Positions 22,227 through 33,346 of a stretch of DNA of 64,000 bases are shown one piece after another. The number at the start of each line of letters is the position of its first letter. Position 1 is the first letter of the stretch. This DNA is from Amblyomma americanum (lineage: Eukaryota > Arthropoda > Arachnida > Ixodida > Ixodidae). The notes beneath the pieces are model-generated. The model saw nothing but the letters and a program-made list of their open reading frames with translations. It was not told where the DNA came from and did not search any database. The position numbers and the translations under genes are program-made. Location: NCBI RefSeq assembly GCF_052857255.1, contig NC_135500.1, positions 162,179,689 to 162,243,688 of the forward strand, read 5' to 3'.

Positions 22227-25084
22227 GGCCCCCATCCGTCGTACCGAAAAAAGAAACAATAATAATTCGTGTGACAACTTCTGAAGTAACAGAAAACATA
22301 TCCCTAAATGGAAACGCTAATTGTTTCGCTGAAGCAAAAATTTTCCTTATTTGAAGTCGATCTACTGCCAGACACAGAGCCGTGTAAGTAGACCGGGGTC
22401 AGTGCAGCACGTTGATGTAGAAGACGTGTGGCTCATTCAAAGCTCGCATCTTTTCACACACGTCAACACCCTCGATTAACATGTCAGGCGAAGTTGGCTG
22501 CTTCCGGCAGGCTGAGATATTTTTACTCGGCCAAGCGAAACACAGGGACCGGCCTTGACGTGACGCCTTAATTGTGTTGTCACCATTATGAAAGAGCTGC
22601 TCTTAGGCGCGTCACCTCCTCTGGCTATAAGATATGCGACAAAAATGCCAAACACCTATCTTACCTTGCTTTTAAGCACAAGTTGTGAAGGGCAAACCCT
22701 GTGCTCTGACCTGCGGTCGGTTTTAATTAAAGACAACGGGTGTTGACACCACGTCGTTCACTGACATCCAGCTATTTGAAGGCAGCTCTTCATGCGGGAC
22801 ACTCGGCAACCTCGCTCCTCGTTTTCCTGCCGCCCATTGCTTATTGCGCCTGCTTCAGTGTCACTATGCCTGACAGGATTCAGGAGGACGTCCACAACAA
22901 TCACAACAGTGGAAACTGTCCGATATAGTACTTTTTATTCCTCCTGGTTGTTGTTGTTGAGTGTGTTTGTTTAGTGGCGACAGTCAACGCCGGAAACTAT
23001 GTTTTGACTCTTCCAGGGTGCATTCACCGAGTGGTTTCTTCGATGCATTTCTTTGATGTATTTCTTCGATGCATTTTCGTCTTGCAACCGAGTTGTAAGG
23101 TCCATTACGTTATATTAGATTCAGTGGGTCGTGGAGCATGACACCCCTGTTGAGAGCTATTGTAAAATGAGCTTAGTTCAATGTTATTATAAATATTGAC
23201 TAGCTTTATATTTATCATTATCACTAGCAGAAGTTTCGCTTTTAGCGTCTTCAGTGCTAACTGTTAGACACAAACATTGTGTCACTGCTGGAGTAAATTA
23301 AAATTTTTGAAACATATAAATCCTTGAAGCCCGCATACAGTTGTCAAAGTTGAAACGGCAGCTTCTTTCCTGCTTTTGATTAGCATGGGCAGATCGAAGA
23401 GTTCTATGAGCTTAGTTTAAAATCTTTATAACGCTGTTTATTGCTGTTGTAAATGCATTGGAACTGCCGTTTATTAATTTGATGCTTACGAGTGTAATTT
23501 TATTTTGTTCGTAATCTTCCCTATGGAAATCCGCTCAATATCTATGGGGTGCTCGAATGATTCGATGTAGGAGAAAATCAAAAGGCTTCTTGTCGTCATT
23601 TCACAATCCTGGAATTGTTCTTTAAATATTAATAATAAAAACTAAACGAAAATTTTGCTCTCGGACCCTTCATTTAATTTTTTTTGGTAAGGTTATTTCA
23701 CTATCTGACTCTCGCGTTTTAACGCGCCGCTCGTTGTAGAACGCATTGTAGACACGCGGTTGCTTAGATTGTCTTTTCAGCGGTGCTCGGCACCAGAATA
23801 TGTTGCATTATCTGGTATTGTTAATTTGCTTTTAACTGCATCCAGAGCAAATAAGTTGTCTTGGTTTCGAATCTCTGGGATTCTGAGCAAGCTATTACGA
23901 TGTCGGAAAGCATCCGCAAATGTATTCATAGAACGTTCCTACTCACAAAAGTGCCCCAGGCTTCTTAGATAAGATGAATCCGTCACCATCTAAGTTTAAA
24001 TTGTGAATGTCTAATTTATATTTCGCAACAAATTCGAATATAAATTGATATTCAAATTTTCTTCACTGTTTTTGCTGCATAGCTATCGGTGAGCACGCGG
24101 AGCAACGACGATGACTGCGTTGTAGGCTCAGCAACCACATCAAAGGGTCGCGAGGTTGTTGTTACGCTTAAAATGAACTTTCAGATCAGCAGCTGTGTTC
24201 CCTAAATTTGACGTCAGCGACTTTTATTTTTTCCTTTTGGAAAATGATATCTTTCTCTGAGCCGTAAAAATTAACCCAACCATATTAGATGTTGGCGGCA
24301 TAGAAACACACCGGAACTACGACATATGAGGAACAGAGAAACTGAGCCCATTAACACCAAGTAAAGATGACATTGCTCGACCCCCAGGAATAAACTTTAT
24401 CTTGAATAGCCCCCATTTTGCGCCTGAAGTTACGGAGTCGTGGGAATTGAGATTACTATAGGAACACCAAGATATAGCATTCAGCCTTACCCACATAAGC
24501 AAAATATTTGCTGACGGAGCTTTATGCTTGCTGGTTTTATCCTGTACCTTTATACTAGGGCTGCGTATCCAAAAAACACTGAAGAGTACCATTATATCTT
24601 CGTATTGGACACTTAAAGGGTCGGTGCTATTGCGACATGAGGCAGATTTATGGTATCCTTAAATCTGCATCATTTGTCAATTGCACGAAATTTTAAGTCT
24701 CCTCCATAATTTTTCTTCTTAACCACTTCTATAAAGTGCGCGGTTAAAATGCTCGGTTAGCATCCTCAATTAATAATAACAAATAAGAGCAATAATAATA
24801 TCAACAAATAATAACAAATATTCAAAGCCATTATTGTATACCCAATGTTCAACTTTTTCTTCTTCCGTTACAAGCTTCTCTTACGATAAGTAAGTAACGC
24901 TAGCAGCATCTCCTTTAAAAGAATTTTCATAGCTTCAGAAAAAGCTCCAAATCTATATGAGCACATGACCACATTGACACTAAGGTTGCTGTCTTTCGTG
25001 TGTTCCAAAAATATATCCTTTCCTCAAGGATGCAGGTAGCACAGCACTGTTGAATTAGAGCATTATGGCCACTCAGTTACGCAA
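22227..25084. other. Unassigned AT-rich DNA
   Basis: No element recognised. Local AATAATAATA-type runs lie near 24770-24830. The ORFs (for example 23760-23972 plus and 24317-24592 minus) show no domain. Confidence 0.45.
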
Positions 25085-25141
25085 CCTTTTTAAGAGCGTT
25101 ATCTCTTACTCATCACGTTAGAGATTTCGTGGGGTCGGCTA
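25085..25141 (+). repeat. Second copy of the hairpin-bearing motif
   Basis: CCTTTTTAAGAGCGTTATCT matches 6143-6162, continuing through GATTTCGTGGGGTCGGCTAC, the counterpart of GATTTCTTGGGGTCTGCTAC. The stem is weakened by one change (AAGAGC GTTA TCTCTT, 25092-25107). The tetranucleotide array begins exactly where the shared block ends. Confidence 0.55.
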
Positions 25142-25923
25142 CGATGGATGGATGGATGGATGGATGGATGGATGGATGGATGGATGGATGGATGGATGGA
25201 TGGATGGATGGATGGATGGATGGATGGATGGATGGATGGATGGATGGATGGATGGGTGGGTGGGTAGGTGGGTGGATGTATGTATGTATGTATGTATGTA
25301 TGTATGTATGTATGTATGTATGTATGTATGTATGTATGTATGTATGTATGTATGTATGTATGTATGTATGTATGTATGTATGTATGTATGTATGCATGAA
25401 TACATGGATGGATGGATGGATGGATGGATGGATGGATGGATGGATGGATGGATGGATGGATGGATGGATGGATGGATGGATGGATGGATGGATGGATGGA
25501 TGGATGGGTGGGTGGGTGGGTGGATGTATGTATGTATGTATGTATGTATGTATGTATGTATGTATGTATGTATGTATGTATGTATGTATGTATGTATGTA
25601 TGTATGTATGTATGTATGTATGTATGTATGTATGTATGTATGTATGCATGAATACATGGATGGATGGATGGATGGATGGATGGATGGATGGATGGATGGA
25701 TGGATGGATGGATGGATGGATGGATGGATGGATGGATGGATGGATGGATGGATGGGTGGGTGGATGGATGGGTGAATGGGTGGGTGGGTGGGTGGATGGA
25801 TGGATGGATGGATGGATGGATGGATGGATGGATGGATGGATGGATGGATGGATGGATGGATGGATGGATGGATGGATGGATGGATGGATGGATGGATGGA
25901 TGGATGAATGGATGGATGGATGT
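25142..25923 (+). repeat. Composite tetranucleotide array (TGGA)n/(TGTA)n
   Basis: A 782-bp microsatellite. Runs of TGGA alternate with runs of TGTA, joined by GGTG-rich junctions. The interruption GCATGAATACATGG occurs at 25394 and again at 25646, 252 bp apart, giving a higher-order unit of [TGGA]n-[GGTG]n-[TGTA]n-GCATGAATACA. A third TGGA block (from about 25655) lacks the TGTA part and has its own GGTG interruptions at about 25753-25795. All frames over it are open because the units lack stop codons, so the long ORFs on both strands are artefacts. The length in the assembly may not be reliable. Confidence 0.97.
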
Positions 25924-26499
25924 CAAATAAAACCCTCTGGGTTGGGGTATAGAAATAAAACTACAAATAAATAATAGGTAAACACTGTATGCATGTAATT
26001 TCTAATTGAAACGTTTACTGTAATTTTTTTCGCCTTCTGTTGCACGTTGACGTGTGTAGTTGAGCATGAGGGGCAGGAGGAGGAAGGGTTTCATTACTAG
26101 GATTGCGTATTCCGTGTTTTTCATTTCACTCTCCACCCCAGCAGGCTTCATGAAGAGATTTAACGAAAACGGTACGCTCTTCAGGGAGTGCGTATAAAAA
26201 AACCGCTGATGCAAACTGAAGACACAGCACTGTCTTGAAAACCATCGTAAATTCGCTCCCGAAACCCGCGCGGAGGCCTTATGAACGCGATGTCCTACAT
26301 AAAAAAAGAACAGTGGACTCGTGAGGACATGGAAGCGTCAACTGCCTTGCCTTGTGGGCAATGCTCAAACAACTGTCCTCCTTCGTGTTCATAGTGTGCC
26401 CGGTAACAACTACTTTGAATCAGAGCTAGATATCCGCGGCAGATGCTGAACCGCTTGAACAACCTCCTGGCTAACAGCACATTCCGAGTCCGCTAGGAG
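25924..26499. other. Unassigned DNA between array and LINE
   Basis: Nothing recognised. A short AATAAA-rich stretch follows the array (25926-25977). Confidence 0.45.
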
Positions 26500-28400
26500 C
26501 AATTCTGTCCATTATTTTCACCCAAGAGAACGGCGTACATCAGGGTTGTATTCTAGGCACGGCACTCTTCGTAGTAAATTGAATTTTTTAGGAAAATAAT
26601 ACCCTAGTGTATTCGTAACATAAGCCCATAATGTATTCGGCTAATGTAGATGACCCACAGAAAGCATGCACTTCCTCCAGCCTATCAACTTTTGAGAAAC
26701 AAATAAAAATCACACGAAATAATCAAGCTGTTTGTCAGACACAACTGGATTCAAGTTTTCTCCTAAAAAAACAGTAGCTGTTCTGTTCTCATTGCGACAA
26801 ACACTACAGGCCGATCCCAACCTATACTTGAACCAAACCGCACTACCAACTGAACAATAATACAAATATTTAGGCGTAACTTTTGACAAGAAGCTTACAT
26901 TTCTACCGCACATTTACAACTTTAAAAAGAAAGCATCCCAAGCCCTCAATGTTTTAAAGGGGCTCTCTCGTAAACGGTGGGGGTCCGACAGAGTATGCCT
27001 ATGACAAATCTATCGCTCTCTCGTGCGCTCCAAGCTCGACTACTGGTGAATGCGTAGTATATTGGTAAGCAAGAGCATCCTACTAGAAACGACTACACCA
27101 TGTTCATAATCATGCTCTGCGCCTATCAACTGGAGCATATAGGACATCCCGGTAACCAGTCTTTACTTTGAAGCTAATGAGCCCGCACTACAGAATTGAA
27201 AAGTTCCTCTTACATGCGCATACGTCCCAAAACCTTGTTCTCTTCCTAAACATCTCATGCCATCCTATTGTCACCAAGTGCCCATCTAAAAGATTATTTA
27301 CTAATAAAGCACGTGTTATCAGGCCACTAATACGGTGCTTTGAAGATAAATGCGAAAACTTAGCAGTACTGGATGCCTTACTGAATATTGCACAAGGATA
27401 TCAATATTTGCCACCATGTGACTTCACACTGACACATTCAGAGAAAAAGGAAACGCCACATGCGCACTTAATACAGGAATTCATTACATTGTAAAAACAT
27501 ATCACAACTACACTGAATTTTATGCTTATGGCTCAAAAATAAAAAGTCATTTTTGAAGTGCAGGAATTCAAAGAAAAAATAATAAAATGACACGACTGCC
27601 GCAGTGCGCATCGGTTTTTACTGCCGAGTGTTTTGCCGTCTTCGTAGCGGTAGAACAAATAGTAAGATAGATGATAAAAATACCATCATTTACACCGATT
27701 CCCTGAGTATGCTCAAAGCACTGTACTGTAGGAATGCTGCTAAACGCATATTAGGAAACATCATAGATAACAAAGCTAAAATCACATAAAATAACCTTAA
27801 CATTATATTCTGCTGGGTCCCTAGCCATGTCGGAACCACACAGGGATTGTTTGAAATTATTTAAACGTAAACTCAGAAATAAATTGCAGGTTGCATTGGA
27901 AGTACAGGCAAACAACCAACTGCATTATATAAAGCCCATTTTAGAATGGGAGTCATGTATACATCAGGAAGGTTATACTTAAGTTATTTTATGCCGACTA
28001 CGCATCGGAAAGACACATCTTGCACACAACTTCTTAACGACCAAACAAAAAAAAAACCTCTCTGCAAAATGTGAGGCGATGAACTCAGAGTAACCGCATT
28101 TTAATTTAAGGCACAAATCTTGAAAAACTAAGAAAAAAATATTTTAATACAGTCTGCTACGAATACATCTCATTACATCTCTTGTTGCTTTTAGATGACT
28201 AAGCATTTGTTGATTTTTCAGGAATTTTCAAGTTTCTTAAAGAAGGCACTATACTGAACAAATTATAGGTATCTCCTGTAACACGAGACATTTTAACCCT
28301 GTGTTTCGCGCATCATAGCCTTTGTTGCTTTTGCGCCATAATGGACATTACTAACTGACAACTACTTTAATTATTTAGGGGCCATTTTTTTACTGCACGC
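26500..28400 (+). mobile_element. I-group LINE remnant with RT and RNase H
   Basis: Plus-strand relic read through many stops and shifts. ENGVHQGCILGTALF (motif B region) lies near 26529, YLGVTFDKKLTFLPHI near 26865, the thumb region ALNVLKGLSRKRWGSDR and IYRSLVRSKLDYW near 26945-27045, and SLYFEANEPALQN near 27160. RNase H then follows: FYAYGSK (27518-27538; the first catalytic Asp of the usual YTDGSK is Tyr), TAECFAV (Glu kept), IYTDSLSML (second Asp kept) and FCWVPSHVGTT near 27810. A C-terminal LCRLRIGKTHLAHNFL lies near 27990. Motif C (xADD) has decayed. The RNase H and the ALNVLK...SKLDY thumb place it in the I/LOA/R1 group. It cannot be active. Confidence 0.85.
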
Positions 28401-28761
28401 TGTATTTTTCGTTAATTAGGTCTGCGTTTGCTCAGAGAATAGCGCCCTGGCAAGCGACTTAGCTGCCATTCTCGGAGGCGGGTGGTTACAGAAGACGACA
28501 TCGTCTGTTTTAATTTTCCGAACAGAGCGCAACCAAGAGGTGAAAAGTTCGAAAGTGAATAAAAAGTCGCGTTGTGTATAATATTATTTTAATTGTGTAA
28601 AAAATAATTACTGTGTAAAGAGACTCACAGCGCAGGAGCGATGGTGCCTTGAATAACAAACCAGGATTGTCTTCGGCGGAAAATACTTAAGAGGCCTTAC
28701 AGCAGGAGAACGCAATACGCTGGGAAACATTCACGCATGGCCAGAAAAGAACAAGATAGTG
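28401..28761. other. Unassigned DNA
   Basis: No domain or repeat recognised between the LINE relic and the first copy of the duplicated unit. Confidence 0.4.
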
Positions 28762-29965
28762 TGCAGGATTAAGCGACCTAAAAAGACAATATCCTTCACT
28801 CGGTCGCCCATCGTAGTGCAAAATAGACGAGCAGCGTATCTACGAGGGGACGACGAAATGCGCGCTAGACGTGCTTGGCAGGGATGGACGTTTTAATGAG
28901 CTTAGTAGAGAATAGGTTTCACGAATTTCTTGTCGCTTGCAGCGCCTGCACTGAGCACTAACAATTGAAAAAAAATGACTTTATGAGTAAATCCTAAAGA
29001 TTTACGGGTCTGTATAAGGCTGATCTTATTTTCCGGATTGTACCTTTGTGGGGTATTTTCGTCTGAGAGTTTTTGTTTTCGCCTTCGTGAAGGTTCCTGA
29101 TAGCGTTAACGAAAGCCGTTCTCACACACAAAAAGAAGTGAATAGATGGCTTGTCAAAAGGCTTAGGCGAGGCAATAGCTCAACCGGCAAATCTTTTGTG
29201 CAGAGAAAATTAGGTTTTTGTCACCAGAAAGTACTGGGATGGCTCGATGGATCAACCTATGCAAAATCTGATATGCGAGAGGCTTATTTTAGTGATGCTT
29301 CTTCCCGCATAGCCTCTGCGTTGTGTTAAATCCGGTCTAATCCTTATCATGACAATGTGTATTAATATTAAAACTGCCAGAGGCGTATACGCTTGGAGAT
29401 TACAGCACAATAGCCAGTGATTTTTGCAAAGCCCACGCGCTTGAGTTTCGCAATATTCGGTAGCCAAATACCAAAAGCGTGGGTATAAAGCCGAGTATAA
29501 ATTAAGTTTTATTTTCATGTTCTTTTCTTTCCTCAGACTGTACTGGGGTCAGCTTCGAAGCTCTTTTACTAAGAAATCGCGCCAGCAACTCGGGAAACAT
29601 ATCATTAGGCGCGGCAACTTTTTCCCCGCTTTCTATGCACACAGGTTTCAGTGTTCTGAAAGAAAGGATAGCTTTAAAGAGCACTGACTCTTCACAAAGA
29701 AAACGCTTAAGGCAGCCTTGAGAGCGTCATTTTGTGAGACACAGCACAAAATTAGACGGATATTGAAAGAAATAATTGTCCCTCAGCCTCAGTTTCGTAT
29801 ATGAGCCTGGTCGCAGTGCCTGACTGAAAATTGTTTCGACAACCTTGTGTTCACAAACTTGTACGAACGACGCTGTAAATGGCAATGACTTTTTTTCATT
29901 TCGTAGGTTAAAATCAAGTAGTCGTGACCCCGACTCACAAAACCTCTTCGTGCTGTAAAGGAAAT
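28762..29965 (+). repeat. 1.2-kb unit, copy 1 of 2
   Basis: This block matches 32136-33346 in direct orientation with an almost constant offset of about 3375 bp. Shared landmarks include GACGTTTTAATGAGCTTAGT (28886 and 32260), TGCAGCGCCTGCACTGAGCA, TAGCTCAACCGGCAA, AGCTTCGAAGCTCTTTTACT and TGACCCCGACTCA near the end. Sampled by eye the copies differ at roughly one base in eight to ten, plus small indels. There is no shared long ORF and no terminal inverted repeat that I can see. It could be an unclassified mobile element present twice or an old segmental duplication. TAGCTCAACCGG resembles a tRNA A box, but no B box follows. Confidence 0.85.
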
Positions 29966-31539
29966 CCCCATAGCGGTGACGGGCAGTTGCGTCTAAAATT
30001 AGAAAATGACTTATGGCACAGCTAAAACGGGACCTCCGCACATAGACACTACTTATTTCGATCCAAATTATAATCCGCTCTTAATGTAGTAATGAGTCCT
30101 TGCTTTTATTTTCTGAAAATAGCAGATATAAATCAACCAAAATTTTACATTACGTAACGACGCCTGAGGACGTCAGCATTCTTAGAAAAAAATATTGTAG
30201 AATAAAAACTGGCGTGCGATTAAAGGTTGACCTTTTCAGGTTCGTATTTTGAGCGAATATCCTCCTATTTCAAAAGTAGCAGCATAAGATGTGTGTTCTT
30301 CTCTGTTGTTTTTCGAAGGAATGCATTAGACAAGCACACAGAACACCTTGCCTAATGCCTGACAATGACGAATTCGTTTTTCTCTTGAAACCGACATCCC
30401 GTACATGTCTTCCGTTCGTTATGTTTCGGTTGGAGCATGAAATAGGCTGCGTCATGTGAATACCCGCTTTGCTTTCTTTAAGATCTCTCTCAGCTTGTTA
30501 GGCAGTGCACAGCTGGCATTCTTAGTTAAAGTCACGATATCTGTAACTTTAATAACTCATTCGTTTCGGCGTGTACACATCTTGAGAAGCGACAAGTGTC
30601 AATGAAACAACCTTCCTGAAAGTTCTACCGATGGCACTGAAAATATTTATTTTTATTTATCCTTAATCTTCGTCGCTAGGCCCAAAGAAAGAGCAAAGCC
30701 GTCTATACCAGTGAAGCTTCACCGAATCTATGTCCGTTTGCGAAAGCTTTCTGCTAAACTGAGCAGCTTGAAGCGTGCAAAATTTAGAAAAATAAGATGA
30801 TCCCTCATTTACAAAAATAAACATAAAACTTTTCAGCCTTTAAGCGTGCACAATATTTTTCAGAATCATATTTTACCCTTCCTTAGTTCTCTGCATATTT
30901 GTCTGCCTCCTTAATCTACAATAGGTTTATCAGATGCCCAGTTTCCCCAATTTTTGAGTGTTTTATAGCTAAACATCGAAAGCCTGAAATTTTATTTTTG
31001 CGAAACTCAGCGGAAGACCATATGGTCTATGAAGACGACGCAAGAAAGAAACAAAGCAACACACCTGTTTAATAGGCGCTGCGTTGTGCGTTACGGAATG
31101 GCGTTCTCGCAAGCGGAATCAATATAAAAATGTATGCGAAGCGCAACGTCCCAGCATTCGTATTGCACATTTTTATTCGAGTCAGTGTACCAGGAGATAA
31201 TGTACAGATTCCACTGCAGACCTTCCTGAAACTACCGTTTGGATCAGTCTCACCCTCTGTTAGAAGCTACGCCAGGTACATTCAGATCAGATATGAGTCT
31301 GGGCTAAATAAGGTAATTGAGATCCCGGAAATGCATATTAAAAGCACAATTCAGTGATTGATGTAGGTACGATACGGACTACGGGACGATATCTTCGATG
31401 AAGTTGATCTACATACTGCGAGCCGCTTCTGAGCCTAATGCGTGGGCACTGCTTATGAGTGTACATTCAGTGTCTATAGGTGCAATGACTATGAGTGTAC
31501 ATATTTTTCTCAACAGTCATGGTTTCTCTACTCAGTCTT
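29966..31539. other. Spacer between the two 1.2-kb units
   Basis: No recognised gene or element. It is not duplicated elsewhere in the window, so the repeat is the 1.2-kb unit and not the whole interval. Confidence 0.5.
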
Positions 31540-31990
31540 TCACCAGTAAGTAAGAAAATCCGCTGGTGTTTCCACCAGGAAGAAAAACGAATATAGCGAT
31601 TCGTGAAAGAGTATCAACGCGAAAGCGTTATCGGCCCCGTTCACCACAAAAACCAATGTTCCCGTTATGAGCGAAAAATCACGAGCATGCTCAGGGAGGT
31701 GGTGTACAGAGAGCAACCTAGGCGGCAGGTGGGCCAACTAGGTCACGTGACTTTCCGGCATCATCACAAGCTGCCCACCGGATAGTGAGCGAACCGCCCG
31801 CGGTGGCGGTGGGAATTAGTGATTGGTTGCTCGGGAAGAGCAACCTGGATTGTGCAAGGCCCGCCACCTGTAGTGCCTTCTGACGCAGGGCAGTGGCGCA
31901 TTACTTAACTGTTGTACCACTGCACAAGGATGGGTTTGAGGACTCCCAGGGATCTACGAATGTAATGTAGAGAATGGGAATTTGCATATA
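31540..31990. repeat. Possible interspersed repeat with hairpins
   Basis: GC-rich compared with its flanks. It holds a GNRA-type hairpin AACGC GAAA GCGTT (31616-31629) and a perfect 8-bp stem GGTTGCTC GGGAA GAGCAACC (31825-31845). AGAGCAACC, the 3' arm with one flanking base, also occurs at about 31709-31718. Segments such as CGCGAAAGCGTTATCGGCCC resemble repeats I recall from ticks. No second copy is in the window, so the element's limits are guesses. Confidence 0.35.
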
Positions 31991-32135
31991 TTGCGTGTTT
32001 CTCATTACGCTATAGTTTAACACCCTTAAGATGGAGCTTTGTGTTCCTTCCAAAGTCTTCTCATTCGTTATTGAATATGTTGCTAATTAAAGAAGGGTGG
32101 AACCATCCTGTTGCAATATTGGGCCGATTACCTGT

Positions 32136-33346
32136 GCTGCTAAAAAGCAACCTAAAAAGACAATTTCCTTCACTCGCACGTGCGTCACACTGCAAGATAG
32201 ACGAGCAGCGTATATCCGAGCGGACGACGAATGGTGCGCCAGACGTGCTTGGCAGCAATGGACGTTTTAATGAGCTTAGTAGAAAATAGGCTTCACGACT
32301 TTTTTTCCGCTTGCAGCGCCTGCACTGAGCACTAGCAATTCTAAAAAGATTGCTTTGTCAATAAAGACTAAAGCTTTATGAACCTGTATAAGGCTCAGCT
32401 TATTTCTCGGATTTTACCATTGTGAGTAATTTTTGCATGAGAGTTTTTTTTTTGCCTTCCCGAAGGTTTTTGATAGCTCATGCTACGTTAACGAAAGCCG
32501 CTGTTGCACACACACAAAAAAAATAGGTGGCTTGGCGAAAAGCTTACTCGAGGCAGTAGCTCAACCGGCAACTCTTTTATCCAGAGAAAATTAGGTTTTT
32601 TTCATGAGAAACTGCTGGAATGGCTCAATGGGTCAGCCAATGCACAATCTTATATGCGAGAGGTTTAATTTTAGTGAGGCTTTTTCCCACATAGCCTCCG
32701 CGTTGCGTTAAATCCGATCTAATCCTTATCATGACAATGTGTTGTAATATTAAAACTGCCAGGAAGGTATGCGTTTGGAGATTAGAACCCAATTGCCAGT
32801 ATATTGTGCAAAGCATATGCGCCTTAGTTTTGCAATATAGGGTAGCCAAATACCAAAAACATGGGTATAAAGCTCAGTATAGATAAATTTTTACAATGTT
32901 TTTGACTTTCTTCACACTATGCTGGAGTAAGCTTCGAAGCTCTTTTACTGAGAAATTGCGCAAGAACTCAGGAAGCATATCATTAGGTGCGGCAACTTTG
33001 TCGCCGCTTTCTAAGCACACAGGTTCCAATGTTCTGAAAGAAAAGATAGCTTTATTAGCACTGACACTTCATAAACAAAGAGCTTAAAACAGCCTTGACG
33101 GTGTCATTTTGTGAGGCACGGAACAAAATTAAGCGAATATTGAAAGAAATAATTGTCCTTCAGCGTCAGTTTCGCGTCTGAGGCTGGTCGCAGTGCTTGA
33201 CTGAAAATTATTTCGACACCCTTGTGTTCACAAACTTGTACGATCAACGCTGTATATGGCAATGCTTGTTTTTTTTTAATTTACTAAATCAAAATCCTAT
33301 AGCCGTGACCCCGACTCAAACAGCCTCATAGTGTTACATAAAAATT
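32136..33346 (+). repeat. 1.2-kb unit, copy 2 of 2
   Basis: Direct repeat of 28762-29965. This copy has longer T and CACACA runs (32440-32525) and lost or gained small indels. The minus-strand frames over the middle (29252-29518 in copy 1, 32625-32849 in copy 2) share RIRxDLTQRxGYxGxSxTKI, but both are broken elsewhere, so protein coding is not supported. Confidence 0.85.

Noticed and set aside
25142..25923. CRISPR-like regular repeat
   Set aside because: The array is a continuous microsatellite with no unique spacers, in a eukaryotic genome.
25099..25974. Long ORFs over the array on both strands (Met-Asp-Gly-Trp and Ser-Ile-His-Pro repeats)
   Set aside because: They exist only because the tetranucleotide units lack stop codons in every frame; no coding evidence.
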